The notes: generated by a model not told the origin, from the sequence alone. DNA of 64,000 nt from Rhizobium sp. NLR16a (GCF_017948245.1 NZ_CP072865.1:186001-250000); one strand, 5' to 3'; positions 24,607 to 34,254 are shown, numbered from the stretch's first letter. Translations and numbers: made by a program.

Positions 24607-25213
24607 TACCAGGATGGTTTCGGCTCAATACGCCTTGAAGAATCTTCGGAGCTCCGATGAAAGCTCGGAGGATACGCGGAGTTCGTCGGCCGCCAGCATT
24701 CTGAGCAGCTACGGACTCGATTCGAGCTCAGCGTCGCTTCTTTCCAATCAGGCGCTGTCGGGGCTGCTCGACACGCTTTCCTCCAAAAGCGATACTTCCG
24801 ACGAGACCGACACGACCGACGACCGCGCCGATGTGACCAGCGCCTCCTTCATGTCGATGCTGAAGCACCAGTTGCAGGAAGCGGCCGCGGCCGAAGGCGA
24901 AAGCGGCAAGGCTCATGACATGCTGGCTGCGCTCGAAACAGGCACGCTCTCCATCTCCGATCCGAAGCAGGGCGTGTCGATCCGCGCCTGGGACGTCGAT
25001 GATCCGGATGAGGCCGACACGGAAAGCGAGGCCGGCAAGGCGATCAATGTCAGCGGCTGGAGCGATTTCCTCGATGCGCATCTGGAGCGCGGCTCCGACG
25101 GCGCCTTTGTCAAGGAGAACGGCAGCTATGTCGATCAGACGAACGACAGCAATGCCTTCTTCGGGCTGATCGGCTCGAACTACTATTATCTGAGTTGGCC
25201 AAAGGCGGCGTAA
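24587..25213 (+). CDS. Hypothetical acidic, serine-rich protein, 208 aa
   Basis: I do not recognise this protein. The first ~100 residues are rich in Ser, Asp, Thr and Glu (SSDESSEDTRSSSAAS; SSKSDTSDETDTTDDR), look disordered and lack a signal peptide. The second half is more ordered: SFMSMLKHQLQEAAAAEGE forms a likely amphipathic helix, then SISDPKQGVSIRAWDVDDPD and INVSGWSDFLDAHLERG, ending in an aromatic NYYYLSWPKAA tail. The composition, Ala/Ser-rich without cysteines, recalls secreted or surface-associated proteins exported without a Sec signal, but nothing proves it. ATG at 24587 has only AAGGA nearby; a short upstream ORF overlaps the start. It sits between gltD and the DUF459 gene, alone in its orientation. 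Confidence 0.6.
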   Translation: MVSALDNTRMVSAQYALKNLRSSDESSEDTRSSSAASILSSYGLDSSSASLLSNQALSGLLDTLSSKSDTSDETDTTDDRADVTSASFMSMLKHQLQEAAAAEGESGKAHDMLAALETGTLSISDPKQGVSIRAWDVDDPDEADTESEAGKAINVSGWSDFLDAHLERGSDGAFVKENGSYVDQTNDSNAFFGLIGSNYYYLSWPKAA

Positions 25214-25237
25214 GAAAGCCGCCTCGCGTAGCCTTTT

Positions 25238-26458
25238 TCATTTCACCGAGACTTCGGCCGGCGTCTTGGCCGCCGGCATGCGGTAGTCGTCGACGCGACC
25301 GACAGGTGCCGGCGTCATCTCGCCCTGCTCGACCAGGAGATCGCGCGGCGATTTCGTCAGCGTCACCGGTGGCGGTCTTGCGCCAAGGAGCTCGGCGCCG
25401 CCATCGAGATTGGGATCGGAGAGGCTGATCGGCACGGTGTGCTCGACCGGATTGGTGGGAAGGCCGAGACCCGGCAAATTGCTTTCATCGAGGCGCACCA
25501 GATCAGGGCTTGCCTGGGTGCCGAGAATCCGGCGGGCGGGCTTTTCCACATAGAAGGCAAGTTTGCGCCGGCCGGCCTGCGTGAGGTTGATGCCGTCGGA
25601 GGTGCGCAAGCGCACCTGCTGCCCCTTCACGTCGGAACCGGTGACGATGAAGGTGCCGTTTTCATCGACAAAACCATCCCAGATATCGACGAATTCACCG
25701 CCGATGCTCTCGACCTGGTTACGATAGAGCTGGTTCATCTGGACGGCATCGGCCGTCATCTGATCGGATTCGAAGGCGGGAAGACCGACCCAGAGCAGCG
25801 GTATCTTGCGGCTGGTGACTTCCTTGCCGAAAGAAAGGACACGGCGGCGATATTCGGCAAACCAGCCGTCGGTGCGGAACTTCTCCTTGGCAGTGTCGGT
25901 CACCATCTGCTGGCGGTCATTGGCGCCGATCATGACGACGACCATTGCCGGCTTCAGCTCGTCGATCATCTTCGGTAACTGTTCCGGCCAGTCATAATAA
26001 TCATCGCGGACAAGACCCGAGGAAACATTGCCGCGGGCTTCGACGATGACGCCCGGCGATGTCTCGAAGGCGGCGGTCAGGCCGTCGCCGAGGCCGCTAG
26101 CGAGAAAATCACCGACGATCAGGATCTTGCGGGCGTCGGGGAGCTTCTGCACGACAGGCTCTTCTTCCCGTACCGGAGCGCGGACCGGCGGCGTGGTGCG
26201 GGGATTGACCACGGCTTTCTGCGCCGGCGGCGGGCGCTTGCGCTGCTGGCGTCTCGGCTCCGGGACATCAGGAGCCTGTGGGCTGTCGTCGAGATAGCGC
26301 CGGCCGAGGAAGAAATCCAAGATGGACCGGCGCTGATAGCGCTGCTCCTGGGCTTGGGCGACAGCCACCGGCGCAAGAGCGCCAAGGCACACCGAAGCCG
26401 CCATCAAGGCGAGCATGAGCCAGCGGATTTGAGGGGTCCGGTGAGTTTTCTTCATCAT
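25238..26458 (-). CDS. SGNH/GDSL-family hydrolase with DUF459 domain
   Basis: Predicted periplasmic SGNH esterase, 406 residues from ATG at 26458. The signal peptide is MMKKTHRTPQIRWLMLALMA with the core running through ASVCLGALAPVAVA. A basic, Pro/Arg-rich linker follows (PRRQQRKRPPP), then the hydrolase fold. Block I is ILIVGDFLASGLGDGL (the nucleophile position shows DFLAS rather than GDS), and block III is VVMIGANDRQQ (the Asn). DUF459 proteins are common in rhizobia and are thought to act on cell-wall or polysaccharide acyl groups; that is inference from the family. It precedes nothing on its strand closely; the lytic transglycosylase gene lies 85 bases upstream, so the two may be cotranscribed. 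Confidence 0.8.
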   Translation of the reverse strand: MMKKTHRTPQIRWLMLALMAASVCLGALAPVAVAQAQEQRYQRRSILDFFLGRRYLDDSPQAPDVPEPRRQQRKRPPPAQKAVVNPRTTPPVRAPVREEEPVVQKLPDARKILIVGDFLASGLGDGLTAAFETSPGVIVEARGNVSSGLVRDDYYDWPEQLPKMIDELKPAMVVVMIGANDRQQMVTDTAKEKFRTDGWFAEYRRRVLSFGKEVTSRKIPLLWVGLPAFESDQMTADAVQMNQLYRNQVESIGGEFVDIWDGFVDENGTFIVTGSDVKGQQVRLRTSDGINLTQAGRRKLAFYVEKPARRILGTQASPDLVRLDESNLPGLGLPTNPVEHTVPISLSDPNLDGGAELLGARPPPVTLTKSPRDLLVEQGEMTPAPVGRVDDYRMPAAKTPAEVSVK

Positions 26459-26543
26459 GGGCAGTTCCGCATCTGCCGGCATCTTGCACTGGTGGCAGGC
26501 CAGCGTCTACTCCCGCTTTATGTAGGTCATCGTAGGGCCACTT

Positions 26544-27767
26544 CTAGCGGCGAAGTGCGTTCAAAAGCGGCAGCGAGGGCTCGCCGTCGGGCTGCATGCC
26601 GATGCGCTCCTGCACCGCCGATATCGCCGCTTTCGAACCCGAGCCGAAATTGCCGTCAACCTCACCATTGTAATAGCCGAGCGTCTTGAGACGGGTTTGC
26701 AGCTCGAATTTCTCGGTGATGTCGAGCGCGCCGTCGGGGCGCGGCCAGCGCTGCTGAATGCCGCCATAGCCGGCGATCTGGTCGGCCAGCAGGCCAACGG
26801 CGAGCGCGTAGCTGTCCGACGCATTGTAGTTCTTGATGGTGAAGAAGTTTGCCGTCATCAGGAAGCCGGGACCGCCGGCTCCGGCAGGCATTTTCAGCAC
26901 GGCTTTGGTGCCGCCGTCGCGGAAGGCCTTGCCGTTCGGCCGTTTCAGGCCGAGCTCCGCCCATTGGGCGAGCGTATGGGTCTTGCCGGCCTGCTTGGCG
27001 GCTGCGGCGGGAACGACGACCTCGTAGCCCCAGGTCTTGCCGGCATCCCAGCCGTTCTTCATTAGCAGATTGGCCGAGGTCGCCAGCGCGTCCGGCACCG
27101 AATTCCAGATATCGCGATGGCCGTTGCCGTCGGCATCGACAGCGTAGAGCAGATAGCTTGTCGGGATGAACTGAGTGTGGCCCATGGCGCCCGCCCAGGA
27201 GCCGGTCATCTGACGTGCCGGCACATCCCCATTCTGCAGGATTTTCAACGCGGCAACCAGTTGCTTCTTGGCGAATTTGGCCCGACTCGGATCGGCGTAA
27301 GCAAGGGTTGCCAGTGCGCGCGGCACATAGTGCAGCCGGTCGTCCTTGTCGAGAATCGCGCCGTAATTCGATTCCATCGACCAGATCGCGAGCAGAATCG
27401 TCTTGTCGACGCCGAAGCGCTGCTCGATCGCATTGAGCGTCCGCGCATGCTTGACGGCCATCTCGCGGCCGATCCTGACCGTGTAGGGGTTAACGCGGGA
27501 ATCAATGTAGTCCCAAATCTTCGAGGTGAATTCCGGTTGATAGGCCGCCTTTTCGAGCACCGTCGGGTCGGGTTCGCTCACCCCGGAAAAGGCCTTTTGA
27601 TAGGTTGCCTTACTGATGCCACTCTCAGCGGCTGTTTGGTAAAAGTCCGCGATCCATTTCTGGAACCGGGAATCGGCTTTCGCGTTGTCGGGGGCCAGCC
27701 CTACCTGGGCGGCGACAACGAGGGCGAGAGCAAGACCACGAAGGGAGTTTTTGTGATTCTGGATCAT
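26544..27767 (-). CDS. Lytic murein transglycosylase, MltB/SLT_2 type with peptidoglycan-binding domain
   Basis: Cleaves the glycan strand of murein with formation of 1,6-anhydro-MurNAc. 407 residues: signal peptide 1-31 ending DNAKA, an SLT_2 catalytic domain (about residues 30-320) with the catalytic Glu in LLAIWSMESNYGA, the MltB motif SWAGAMGHTQFIPTSY and the downstream DGNGHRDIWNSVPDALASTANLL-like segment, then a C-terminal PG_binding_1 domain (about residues 345-407; LQTRLKTLGYYNGEVDGNFG). No lipobox, so it is soluble in the periplasm. It is upstream of the DUF459 hydrolase on the same strand, both acting on the envelope. Confidence 0.92.
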   Translation of the reverse strand: MIQNHKNSLRGLALALVVAAQVGLAPDNAKADSRFQKWIADFYQTAAESGISKATYQKAFSGVSEPDPTVLEKAAYQPEFTSKIWDYIDSRVNPYTVRIGREMAVKHARTLNAIEQRFGVDKTILLAIWSMESNYGAILDKDDRLHYVPRALATLAYADPSRAKFAKKQLVAALKILQNGDVPARQMTGSWAGAMGHTQFIPTSYLLYAVDADGNGHRDIWNSVPDALATSANLLMKNGWDAGKTWGYEVVVPAAAAKQAGKTHTLAQWAELGLKRPNGKAFRDGGTKAVLKMPAGAGGPGFLMTANFFTIKNYNASDSYALAVGLLADQIAGYGGIQQRWPRPDGALDITEKFELQTRLKTLGYYNGEVDGNFGSGSKAAISAVQERIGMQPDGEPSLPLLNALRR

Positions 27768-27971
27768 CGACAGTCGTATCCGTCATCTTCAGTTTTCGGT
27801 GCAGCAGGGGGCATCATGTCCGCCCAGACCCGAGACTACAGGAACGGAGTCAACAAATTCTTTACCATGGCGACCCGCGGCGGTCACCATTGCAAAACAG
27901 TCGCAATTCTATACTAGTCAGACGTGAACGGCTTTATTTAAAAGGCGATTTAGTCAAAGCAGGAGGCCTGT

Positions 27972-28859
27972 GTGGCGCATCACAATAAAGTTCGTAAGGC
28001 AGTTTTTCCGGTGGCAGGGTTGGGAACGCGTTTCCTGCCGGCAACGAAGGCTGTTCCGAAGGAAATGTTGACCGTTGTCGACAAGCCTATCATTCAATAC
28101 GTCGTCGATGAGGCGTTGGAAGCAGGGATCGAGCATCTGGTCTTCGTCACCGGACGCAACAAGCACATTATCGAAGACTATTTCGACATTCATTTCGAGC
28201 TGGAACAGACGCTGCGCGAACGCGCCAAGGAGGCCGAGATAACCCTTCTTGCCGAGCAACTGCCAAAGGCCGGAACGGTAAGCTTCACCCGTCAGCAGGA
28301 ACCGCTCGGTCTCGGTCATGCCGTCTGGTGCGCCCGCGAAATCGTCGGCGACGAACCTTTCGCGCTGCTGCTGCCTGATATGATCATGAAGGGCGACAAG
28401 GGCTGCATGAAGGGCATGATCGAGCTCTACGGCCAGAGCGGCGGCAACATTATCGCCGTTGAGGAATGTGCCCCCGATCAGGCCCATAAATACGGCATCG
28501 TCGGCGTCGGCGAAGCGATCGGCGAAGGCTTCCGCATCACCGGCATGGTGGAAAAGCCTGCCAAGGGAACGGCGCCCTCGAATTTCTTCATCAACGGCCG
28601 CTACATCCTGCAGCCGGAGATCTTCAAGATCCTCGAAACCCAGGAGCGCGGCGCCGGCAATGAAATCCAGCTCACTGACGGCATGCTGAAGCTGCTGAAG
28701 GAACAGGATTTCGCCGGCTACCACTTCCGTGGCACGACCTACGACTGCGGCGCCAAGGATGGCTTCATCCTGGCCAACGTCGCCTACGCCCTCGAACGCG
28801 CCGATATCCGTCCGTCGGTCGAAGGCGGTTTCAAGGAACTGCTTGCCGGCCTGAATTAA
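27972..28859 (+). CDS. galU: UTP-glucose-1-phosphate uridylyltransferase GalU
   Basis: Makes UDP-glucose for exopolysaccharide, LPS core and cyclic glucan synthesis; the rhizobial ortholog is also called exoN. 295 residues, GTG start at 27972 with AGGAGG at 27961-27966. The nucleotide-binding motif [21 protein letters not shown] is near the N-terminus. Further family motifs are [26 protein letters not shown] and [20 protein letters not shown]. The length is normal. It is monocistronic and followed by a strong hairpin shared with the convergent outer-membrane protein gene. Confidence 0.96.
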   Translation: MAHHNKVRKAVFPVAGLGTRFLPATKAVPKEMLTVVDKPIIQYVVDEALEAGIEHLVFVTGRNKHIIEDYFDIHFELEQTLRERAKEAEITLLAEQLPKAGTVSFTRQQEPLGLGHAVWCAREIVGDEPFALLLPDMIMKGDKGCMKGMIELYGQSGGNIIAVEECAPDQAHKYGIVGVGEAIGEGFRITGMVEKPAKGTAPSNFFINGRYILQPEIFKILETQERGAGNEIQLTDGMLKLLKEQDFAGYHFRGTTYDCGAKDGFILANVAYALERADIRPSVEGGFKELLAGLN

Positions 28860-28887
28860 GGTTTGCGCACAGCTATGAATGATCAAG

Positions 28888-28918
28888 CGCCGCGCCTCGC
28901 ACCGGAGGCGCGGCGTTT
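28888..28918. terminator. Bidirectional terminator between galU and the barrel gene
   Basis: Perfect 11-bp stem CGCCGCGCCTC (28888-28898) / GAGGCGCGGCG (28905-28915) then TTTAG. It lies 28 bases past galU and overlaps the 3' edge of the convergent gene. Confidence 0.75.
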
Positions 28919-30449
28919 AGCGTTTCAGCTTCAGGCCGACGCCGGCGCGCCATTGCTGCGAGTCATCGCCGTCCTTGCGCGTCGTCAACTCGTAGCCGAG
29001 CGTGCTGGTGAGATCGAGATAGCGGTTGATGTTCCAGGTCAGGCCGGTCGCCGCAGTATAGACGAGCTCGTCGTTGATTGTGCTGTCGGTGGGATAGTCG
29101 CGCCATATGACGCCGCCGATCATGGTTCCGACCAGGTTGTCGCGCAGCTGGTGGGTGACCGTCGTCGTCAGCGCATGCGAAACGTAGCCGCTCTCGCCGG
29201 CGGTGGTCGAGGGCTGGATGCTAGTCTGCAGGTCTAGATTGACGTCGGTGCCGCGGATCGGCGACCAAAGCAGGCTCGCATCGAGCGTGGCTGTATCGAT
29301 CGAGGCGAGCCGGCTGTCCTCGAAATCCGCCCTTTCGTAGCCTACCCCGACTTCACCCTTCAGCTTTTCGCCGAGGTCGACCTCGACGCCGGCCTTGGCG
29401 CCATAGCTATGGCCTGAGCGCTCGTAACCGGCGGAGTCGCGTGTTTCGTCATAGAGGGTACGGCCGATCGTGGCCTCGATGAAGGGGATGAGCGCGGGCG
29501 ACAGCTCGTAGCCGACGCGACCGCGCAGCGTACCGGTCGTCTGGTTGCGATCGTTCAACTCCACGGTCGTGCCGTTCGCAAGCGTGGCGTCGGAATAGAT
29601 CGAACGGCTCAGCGCCAGCGCCGTCGTGCCGCGCAGGATGCCGAAATCGCGTTGGACGGAGGCGCCGGCAGTGAACTCCTGCACATCTGACTGCTGTGTG
29701 GCATCGGCGATGGCGTCGGGATCGTCCGTATCCTCGCGGTAGAAATTATAACCGGCCGTGAGGTGCGCCACCGTGTCGTCGGCAAGATCCAGGCGGAGAT
29801 CGCTATTGACTTTGAAAGACGGCTGCTCCTCGCCTTCGCCGCTGATATTTCGTTGCCAGGCGCCTTCCGACGTGACGGTCAGCTGGTGCCGTCCCCAGTC
29901 GGAGGTGAGCGTCGCGGCTGCATCCGTTTCGAGGAAGGCGCGCCGTTGCCTGGTATTGCCGTCCTTGGTGGTCTCGGTGTTGATGCTTTGGGTCACGCTC
30001 GGACGGAGCACGAAGGTACCGATCGGAATACCGGGTGTTTCTGCCATCGAGGCACTTTCGCCAGCCCTGCGCACCGGCGGTGTCTCGTCGATCCGCGCTT
30101 CACGGGTGTTCAGTCGGCGCATGTCCTCATCGAGGATTGAGCCGGTAATCTCGTCACCGGGTTGCGCGTCCGGTGTGACGGGCCTCTGCTGGGCGTCGTC
30201 CGGGTTTCCCGCCGCACCCGTTGCCACAGGAGCGGTAGAAACGTCGATTTCATCACCGAAACCGGCCGCGGCATTGTTCGTGGTGCGACTGTCCTGGCTG
30301 GCGGCGTGGCTAGCGACAGGCTGCTGTGAGATGGACTGTGCGAATGCCGCAGTCTGGCCGACCAGCAGGGTGCCGAACGCAGTAAAGCAGACGACACGCC
30401 TCATCGCGCGGAGCGGCGTCACACTGCTCGTCTGTTTTGGCTGCCCCAT
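28917..30449 (-). CDS. Outer-membrane beta-barrel protein
   Basis: 510-residue predicted outer-membrane protein of a rhizobial barrel family with no assigned function. The signal peptide follows an MRRVVCFTAFGTLLVGQTAAFA core; the start at 30449 (AGGCGAG 4 bases upstream) gives 15 extra residues before it, and Met at 30404 is an alternative. A low-complexity, Gln/Asp/Thr-rich region spans ~40-130. From about residue 150 the chain alternates hydrophobic and polar residues in many antiparallel strands (for example LTVTSEGAWQRNIS, VDLGEKLKGEVGVGYERADF, LDLTSTLGYELTTR), and ends GVGLKLKR rather than in Phe. It converges with galU and is divergent from kdsD. No operon. Confidence 0.78.
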   Translation of the reverse strand: MGQPKQTSSVTPLRAMRRVVCFTAFGTLLVGQTAAFAQSISQQPVASHAASQDSRTTNNAAAGFGDEIDVSTAPVATGAAGNPDDAQQRPVTPDAQPGDEITGSILDEDMRRLNTREARIDETPPVRRAGESASMAETPGIPIGTFVLRPSVTQSINTETTKDGNTRQRRAFLETDAAATLTSDWGRHQLTVTSEGAWQRNISGEGEEQPSFKVNSDLRLDLADDTVAHLTAGYNFYREDTDDPDAIADATQQSDVQEFTAGASVQRDFGILRGTTALALSRSIYSDATLANGTTVELNDRNQTTGTLRGRVGYELSPALIPFIEATIGRTLYDETRDSAGYERSGHSYGAKAGVEVDLGEKLKGEVGVGYERADFEDSRLASIDTATLDASLLWSPIRGTDVNLDLQTSIQPSTTAGESGYVSHALTTTVTHQLRDNLVGTMIGGVIWRDYPTDSTINDELVYTAATGLTWNINRYLDLTSTLGYELTTRKDGDDSQQWRAGVGLKLKR

Positions 30450-30589
30450 TCACTCGCCTGACATGCTTTCGGTTCTTACTCAAAGGTAAAGCGTTGTGGT
30501 TAATCATTCGTTGCCGCCGGCGGGCGCTGTTCACAATTCGGAAATGGTGCGGGGTGGACTTGGAAAGTGAAAAGGTCTAACGCATCTCC

Positions 30590-31585
30590 ATGAACAGAAG
30601 AGCGATCAAACTCGTTGAAAACAGCGTGCTCGAATCGGCAAAACGCACGATAGAGACCGAGAAACGCGGTCTTGAAGCGCTCGAACGGGCCTTTGACAAC
30701 GGACTGGCCGGTCCTTTCACCCGCGCCGTCGAGATCATCGGCGACATCTCCGGCCGGGTCATCGTTACCGGCGTCGGCAAGAGCGGCCATATCGGTACCA
30801 AGCTCGCGGCGACATTCGCCTCGACCGGCACCCCAGCCTTTTTCGTGCATGCGGCCGAAGCCAATCATGGCGATCTCGGCATGATAGCGCGCGATGACGT
30901 CGTCTTGGCGATTTCCAAAGGCGGCGAGAGCGCCGAACTCAAGAGTATCATTTCCTTCACGCGGCGCTTCTCGATCCCCTTGATCGCGATTACTTGCAGC
31001 GAAGCTTCCTCGCTTGCGACGGCCGCCGACATCGTGCTTCTGGTGCCGAACGAACAGGAAGCCTGCCCCAATGGGCTGGCGCCGACGACCTCGACGCTGA
31101 TGCAGCTTGCACTCGGCGATGCCTTGGCGGTCGCACTCCTGGAGGCGCGGGGCTTTAGCGCCACCGATTTCCACGTTTTTCATCCCGGCGGCAAGCTGGG
31201 TGCGAGCTTGATGCATGTCGCCGATATCATGCATACCGGCGAGAAGCTGCCGCTCGTTACCAAGGGCACGCCGATGCCGGAGGCGATCACCGTGCTGTCG
31301 CGCAAGCATTTCGGCTGCGTCGGCGTGCTCGACCGGGATGGGCGGCTCTGCGGCATCGTCACCGAAGGCGACATGGCTCGGAATCTGAGCCGCAACCTTG
31401 CCGAGCTTGCCGTCGACGACATCATGACGAAGACGCCGAAGACGGTGAAACCGACGATGCTTGCGACGGCCGCCCTGGCGCTGCTCAACCAGCACCACAT
31501 CGGGGCCCTGATCGTCATCGACGAGGACAGCCGGCCGATCGGGCTGGTGCACTTCCATGACCTTCTGCGGATCGGCGTCGCCTGA
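30590..31585 (+). CDS. kdsD: Arabinose-5-phosphate isomerase KdsD (KpsF/GutQ family)
   Basis: Interconverts D-ribulose 5-phosphate and D-arabinose 5-phosphate, the first step to Kdo for LPS. 331 residues. The SIS domain (about residues 35-170) has VIVTGVGKSGHIG, FVHAAEANHGDLGMI and ISKGGESAE, and two CBS domains follow (about residues 205-325; VLDRDGRLCGIVTEGDM and HIGALIVIDEDSRPIGLVHFHD). The HPGGKLG motif closing the SIS part is present. ATG at 30590 has a weak ribosome-binding site. The 140-base space to the divergent outer-membrane gene holds both promoters. It ends directly against the convergent nfeD-like gene with no spacer. Confidence 0.93.
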   Translation: MNRRAIKLVENSVLESAKRTIETEKRGLEALERAFDNGLAGPFTRAVEIIGDISGRVIVTGVGKSGHIGTKLAATFASTGTPAFFVHAAEANHGDLGMIARDDVVLAISKGGESAELKSIISFTRRFSIPLIAITCSEASSLATAADIVLLVPNEQEACPNGLAPTTSTLMQLALGDALAVALLEARGFSATDFHVFHPGGKLGASLMHVADIMHTGEKLPLVTKGTPMPEAITVLSRKHFGCVGVLDRDGRLCGIVTEGDMARNLSRNLAELAVDDIMTKTPKTVKPTMLATAALALLNQHHIGALIVIDEDSRPIGLVHFHDLLRIGVA

Positions 31586-32041
31586 TCAGACCGGTTCGAC
31601 CCGCAGGTCGCGGCCGTGACACGAGATCACCTTCACCTGTGTTCCCACAGGCAAATCAGGCCCCATTACCTGCCATAGCGTATCGTCGAGGCGGATGCGG
31701 CCGCGGCCTTCGCGGATCGGTTCCTGCAGCGTCGCCGTACGGCCAACGAGGCTCGCACCGCGCTGATTGAGGAAGGGCTCGTCGGTCTCGGCGTTGCGCA
31801 GCGTCAGCCGGCGGCCGGCAACGGTCGTGGCGACGGCCAGAAGCGCAAAAAGGATCGCTTGCAGTTCCCAGACCCAGAAGGCGCTGTCCCAGAAGAGCAG
31901 CGACAGTGCGCCGACGATCAAGGCCGCGAGGCCGATCCAGACCAGGAAGAAACCGGGCACGATCATTTCGGCGGCGAGCAGCACGAGGCCTGCAACCCAC
32001 CAGTTCCATGGACCGAGTTCCGCGATGATCTTCGCCAGCAT
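31586..32041 (-). CDS. NfeD-family membrane protein
   Basis: 151-residue short NfeD protein: three hydrophobic helices in the first ~75 residues (WWVAGLVLLAAEMIVPGFFLVWIG; AALIVGALSLLF; LQAILFALLAV), then a soluble OB-fold (about residues 90-151; SLVGRTATLQEPIREGRGRIRLDDTLWQV). NfeD proteins pair with SPFH/stomatin proteins in membrane microdomains, and here the SPFH gene ends only 3 bases upstream of the start, a typical two-gene operon. The stop abuts that of the convergent kdsD gene. Confidence 0.9.
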   Translation of the reverse strand: MLAKIIAELGPWNWWVAGLVLLAAEMIVPGFFLVWIGLAALIVGALSLLFWDSAFWVWELQAILFALLAVATTVAGRRLTLRNAETDEPFLNQRGASLVGRTATLQEPIREGRGRIRLDDTLWQVMGPDLPVGTQVKVISCHGRDLRVEPV

Positions 32042-32044
32042 GGC

Positions 32045-33076
32045 TTATCGCTCCGGATCCGGATTGAAGGGATTGGGGGCCGGCGGATTGATCGGCGGCG
32101 TAGAGCGGATCGGCGCGGGACGCGGACGCGGCGGGGGCGGCGGCGGCGGATTGCCGGCGTCACCGAAGACTTCGCGGGCGATGGCGCCAATGCCGCCGAG
32201 CGAGCTCAGGATGGAAGAGGCTTCCATCGGCATCAGCACGATCTTGGAATTGGGCGCCGAGCCGACCGAGGCGAGCGCTTCGGTGTATTTCTGGGCGACG
32301 AAATAGTTGATCGCCTGAACGTCACCGGCGGCAATCGCCTCGGAGACCATCTTCGTCGCCTTGGCTTCGGCCTCGGCCAGTCGCTCGCGGGCTTCGGCGT
32401 TGCGGAAGGCGGCTTCGCGCTGGCCTTCGGCCTGGAGGATCGCGGATTGCTTGGCGCCTTCGGCCCTGAGGATCTGCGCATTGCGCGCGCCTTCGGCCTC
32501 GAGCACCTGGGCGCGCTTCTCGCGCTCGGCCTTCATCTGGCGGGCCATCGCATCGACGAGGTCGCGCGGCGGCTGGATGTCCTTGATTTCGACGCGGGTG
32601 ACCTTGATGCCCCATGGCTGCACCGCCTCGTCGACGACGCGCAGCAGCCGGTCATTGATCGCGTCGCGGTTGGAAAGCAGTTCGTCGAGATCCATGGAGC
32701 CCATGACCGAGCGGATGTTTGTCATGGTGAGATTGAGGATGGCATTTTCGAGGTGGGAAACCTGGTAGGCGGCCTGGGCAGCATTCAGAACCTGAAAGAA
32801 TGCGACGGCATCGGCTGAAACCGAGGCATTGTCTTTGGTAATCACTTCCTGGGTCGGCACGTTCAGCACCTGCTCCATCACGTTCATCCGCGCTCCGACG
32901 CGCTCGATGAAGGGAGTGATGAGGTTGAGGCCCGGCTCCAGCGTGCGGGTATAACGGCCAAAGCGCTCAATAGTGTAGCGATAGCCCTGCGGTACGGTCT
33001 TGATCCCGGCAAAGAGGACCAGAATGACGAAGATGACCAGCACGATTACGACGATGTCGAAGCCGCCGAACAGCAT
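32045..33076 (-). CDS. SPFH/Band 7 protein (stomatin/QmcA-like)
   Basis: Membrane-scaffold protein, 343 residues from ATG at 33076, preceded by GGGAGG about 8 bases upstream; a Met at 33115 is less likely. One N-terminal membrane helix ([19 protein letters not shown]) is followed by the Band 7 domain ([24 protein letters not shown] ... DVRVEI-type segments), then a long coiled coil rich in Ala, Glu and Arg (residues ~195-260; [20 protein letters not shown]). The C-terminal tail is unusual: about 35 residues almost entirely of Pro, Arg and Asn ([14 protein letters not shown]). It forms an operon with the nfeD gene. Confidence 0.9.
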   Translation of the reverse strand: MLFGGFDIVVIVLVIFVILVLFAGIKTVPQGYRYTIERFGRYTRTLEPGLNLITPFIERVGARMNVMEQVLNVPTQEVITKDNASVSADAVAFFQVLNAAQAAYQVSHLENAILNLTMTNIRSVMGSMDLDELLSNRDAINDRLLRVVDEAVQPWGIKVTRVEIKDIQPPRDLVDAMARQMKAEREKRAQVLEAEGARNAQILRAEGAKQSAILQAEGQREAAFRNAEARERLAEAEAKATKMVSEAIAAGDVQAINYFVAQKYTEALASVGSAPNSKIVLMPMEASSILSSLGGIGAIAREVFGDAGNPPPPPPPRPRPAPIRSTPPINPPAPNPFNPDPER

Positions 33077-33219
33077 GAAAATTTCCTCCCATCGGCGCAT
33101 GCGCAAGCGCCTCACAACTGATGTGGTGAATTAGCATGTTCTTTGCGAGGAAGAAATGACACGCGGATGCACCACCTCCAGCTGAAAAGGAGGCTCTAGG
33201 AAAGGTCTTTATCTTCTTC

Positions 33220-34254
33220 TCAGACCCAACCCTGCAATTCGCGGCGGACCACCTTTTCCAGCACCTTCATGCCGTCTTCGCTGTCGTTGAGGCAGGGGAT
33301 ATGGGTGAACTTGTCGCCGCCGTTCTCGTGGAACGAATGCGCGGCTTGTTCGGCGATTTCTTCCAGCGTTTCCAGGCAGTCGGAGACGAAGCCGGGATTG
33401 ATGACGGCGATGCGCTTGACGCCGTCCTGGGCAAGCTTCTCCACCGTCTTGTCTGTATAGGGCTGCAGCCATTCTTCCGGCCCGAAGCGGGACTGGAAGG
33501 TGACCATGAAGTTTTCCTTGGTGAGCCCGAGCCGCTCGCGCAACAAGCGGCCGGTCTTTTGACATTGACAGTAATAGGGATCGCCCTGCTTGAAATAGGA
33601 CATCGGAATGCCATGGAAGGAGGCGAGCAGCATCTCCGGCTTCCAGTCGAGCGTGGAAATATGTCTTTCGACGGATTGGGCGAGGGCTTCGATGTAGGTC
33701 TCGTTATCGTGATAATCGGGCACGGTGCGCAGAGCCGGTTGCCAGCGCATCGTGAGCAGCTTCTGGAAGGCCTTGTCGTTGACGGTTGCGGTCGTTGCCG
33801 CCGCATATTGAGGGTAGAGCGGGAAGAGCACGATACGATCGCAGCCTTCTTGCTTCAGCGCATCGATGCGCGAAGCGATCGACGGCGTGCCGTAGCGCAT
33901 CGCCCAGTCGACCTTGACATTGTCGAGATCCCGTAGGCGCTCGGTCATCAGTTCCGACTGGTTGCGCGTGTAGGTGCGGAGATAACTTTCGTTCTTCTCC
34001 TTGTTCCAGATCAGCTCGTAGGCCTTGCCGACCTTCTGCGGGCGTCTGTTGAGCACGATACCAAAGAGGATCGGATACCACTTCCAGGGCGACCATTCGA
34101 TGACGCGGCGATCGGTCAGGAATTCCTTGAGATAGCGGCGCATCGAGGTGTAGTCGGTGCCGTCGGGCGTGCCGAGATTGACCAGCAGCACGCCGATCTT
34201 GCCTGAATTGACGGCCGGATGGTCCGCCGGGCGAAGTGAAATATCTGCTGTCAT
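33220..34254 (-). CDS. hemH: Ferrochelatase HemH
   Basis: Inserts ferrous iron into protoporphyrin IX, the last step of haem synthesis. 344 residues from ATG at 34254. Motifs: IGVLLVNLGTPDG near residue 20, the long P-Y-A-A-A-T segment (LFPLYPQYAAATTATV), the catalytic His region LLASFHGIPMSYFKQGDPYYCQC, FQSRFGPEEWLQPYTD, and the Glu-rich VISDCLET-type motif (GFVSDCLETLEEI). The cysteines in CQCQKTG fit the pattern that binds zinc or an iron-sulfur cluster in some ferrochelatases. It is followed by nothing on its strand within 140 bases. Confidence 0.95.
   Translation of the reverse strand: MTADISLRPADHPAVNSGKIGVLLVNLGTPDGTDYTSMRRYLKEFLTDRRVIEWSPWKWYPILFGIVLNRRPQKVGKAYELIWNKEKNESYLRTYTRNQSELMTERLRDLDNVKVDWAMRYGTPSIASRIDALKQEGCDRIVLFPLYPQYAAATTATVNDKAFQKLLTMRWQPALRTVPDYHDNETYIEALAQSVERHISTLDWKPEMLLASFHGIPMSYFKQGDPYYCQCQKTGRLLRERLGLTKENFMVTFQSRFGPEEWLQPYTDKTVEKLAQDGVKRIAVINPGFVSDCLETLEEIAEQAAHSFHENGGDKFTHIPCLNDSEDGMKVLEKVVRRELQGWV

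Noticed and set aside
22487..24628. 713-residue minus-strand ORF covering gltD
   Set aside because: Antisense shadow of gltD; composition rich in R, A, D and H with no domain.
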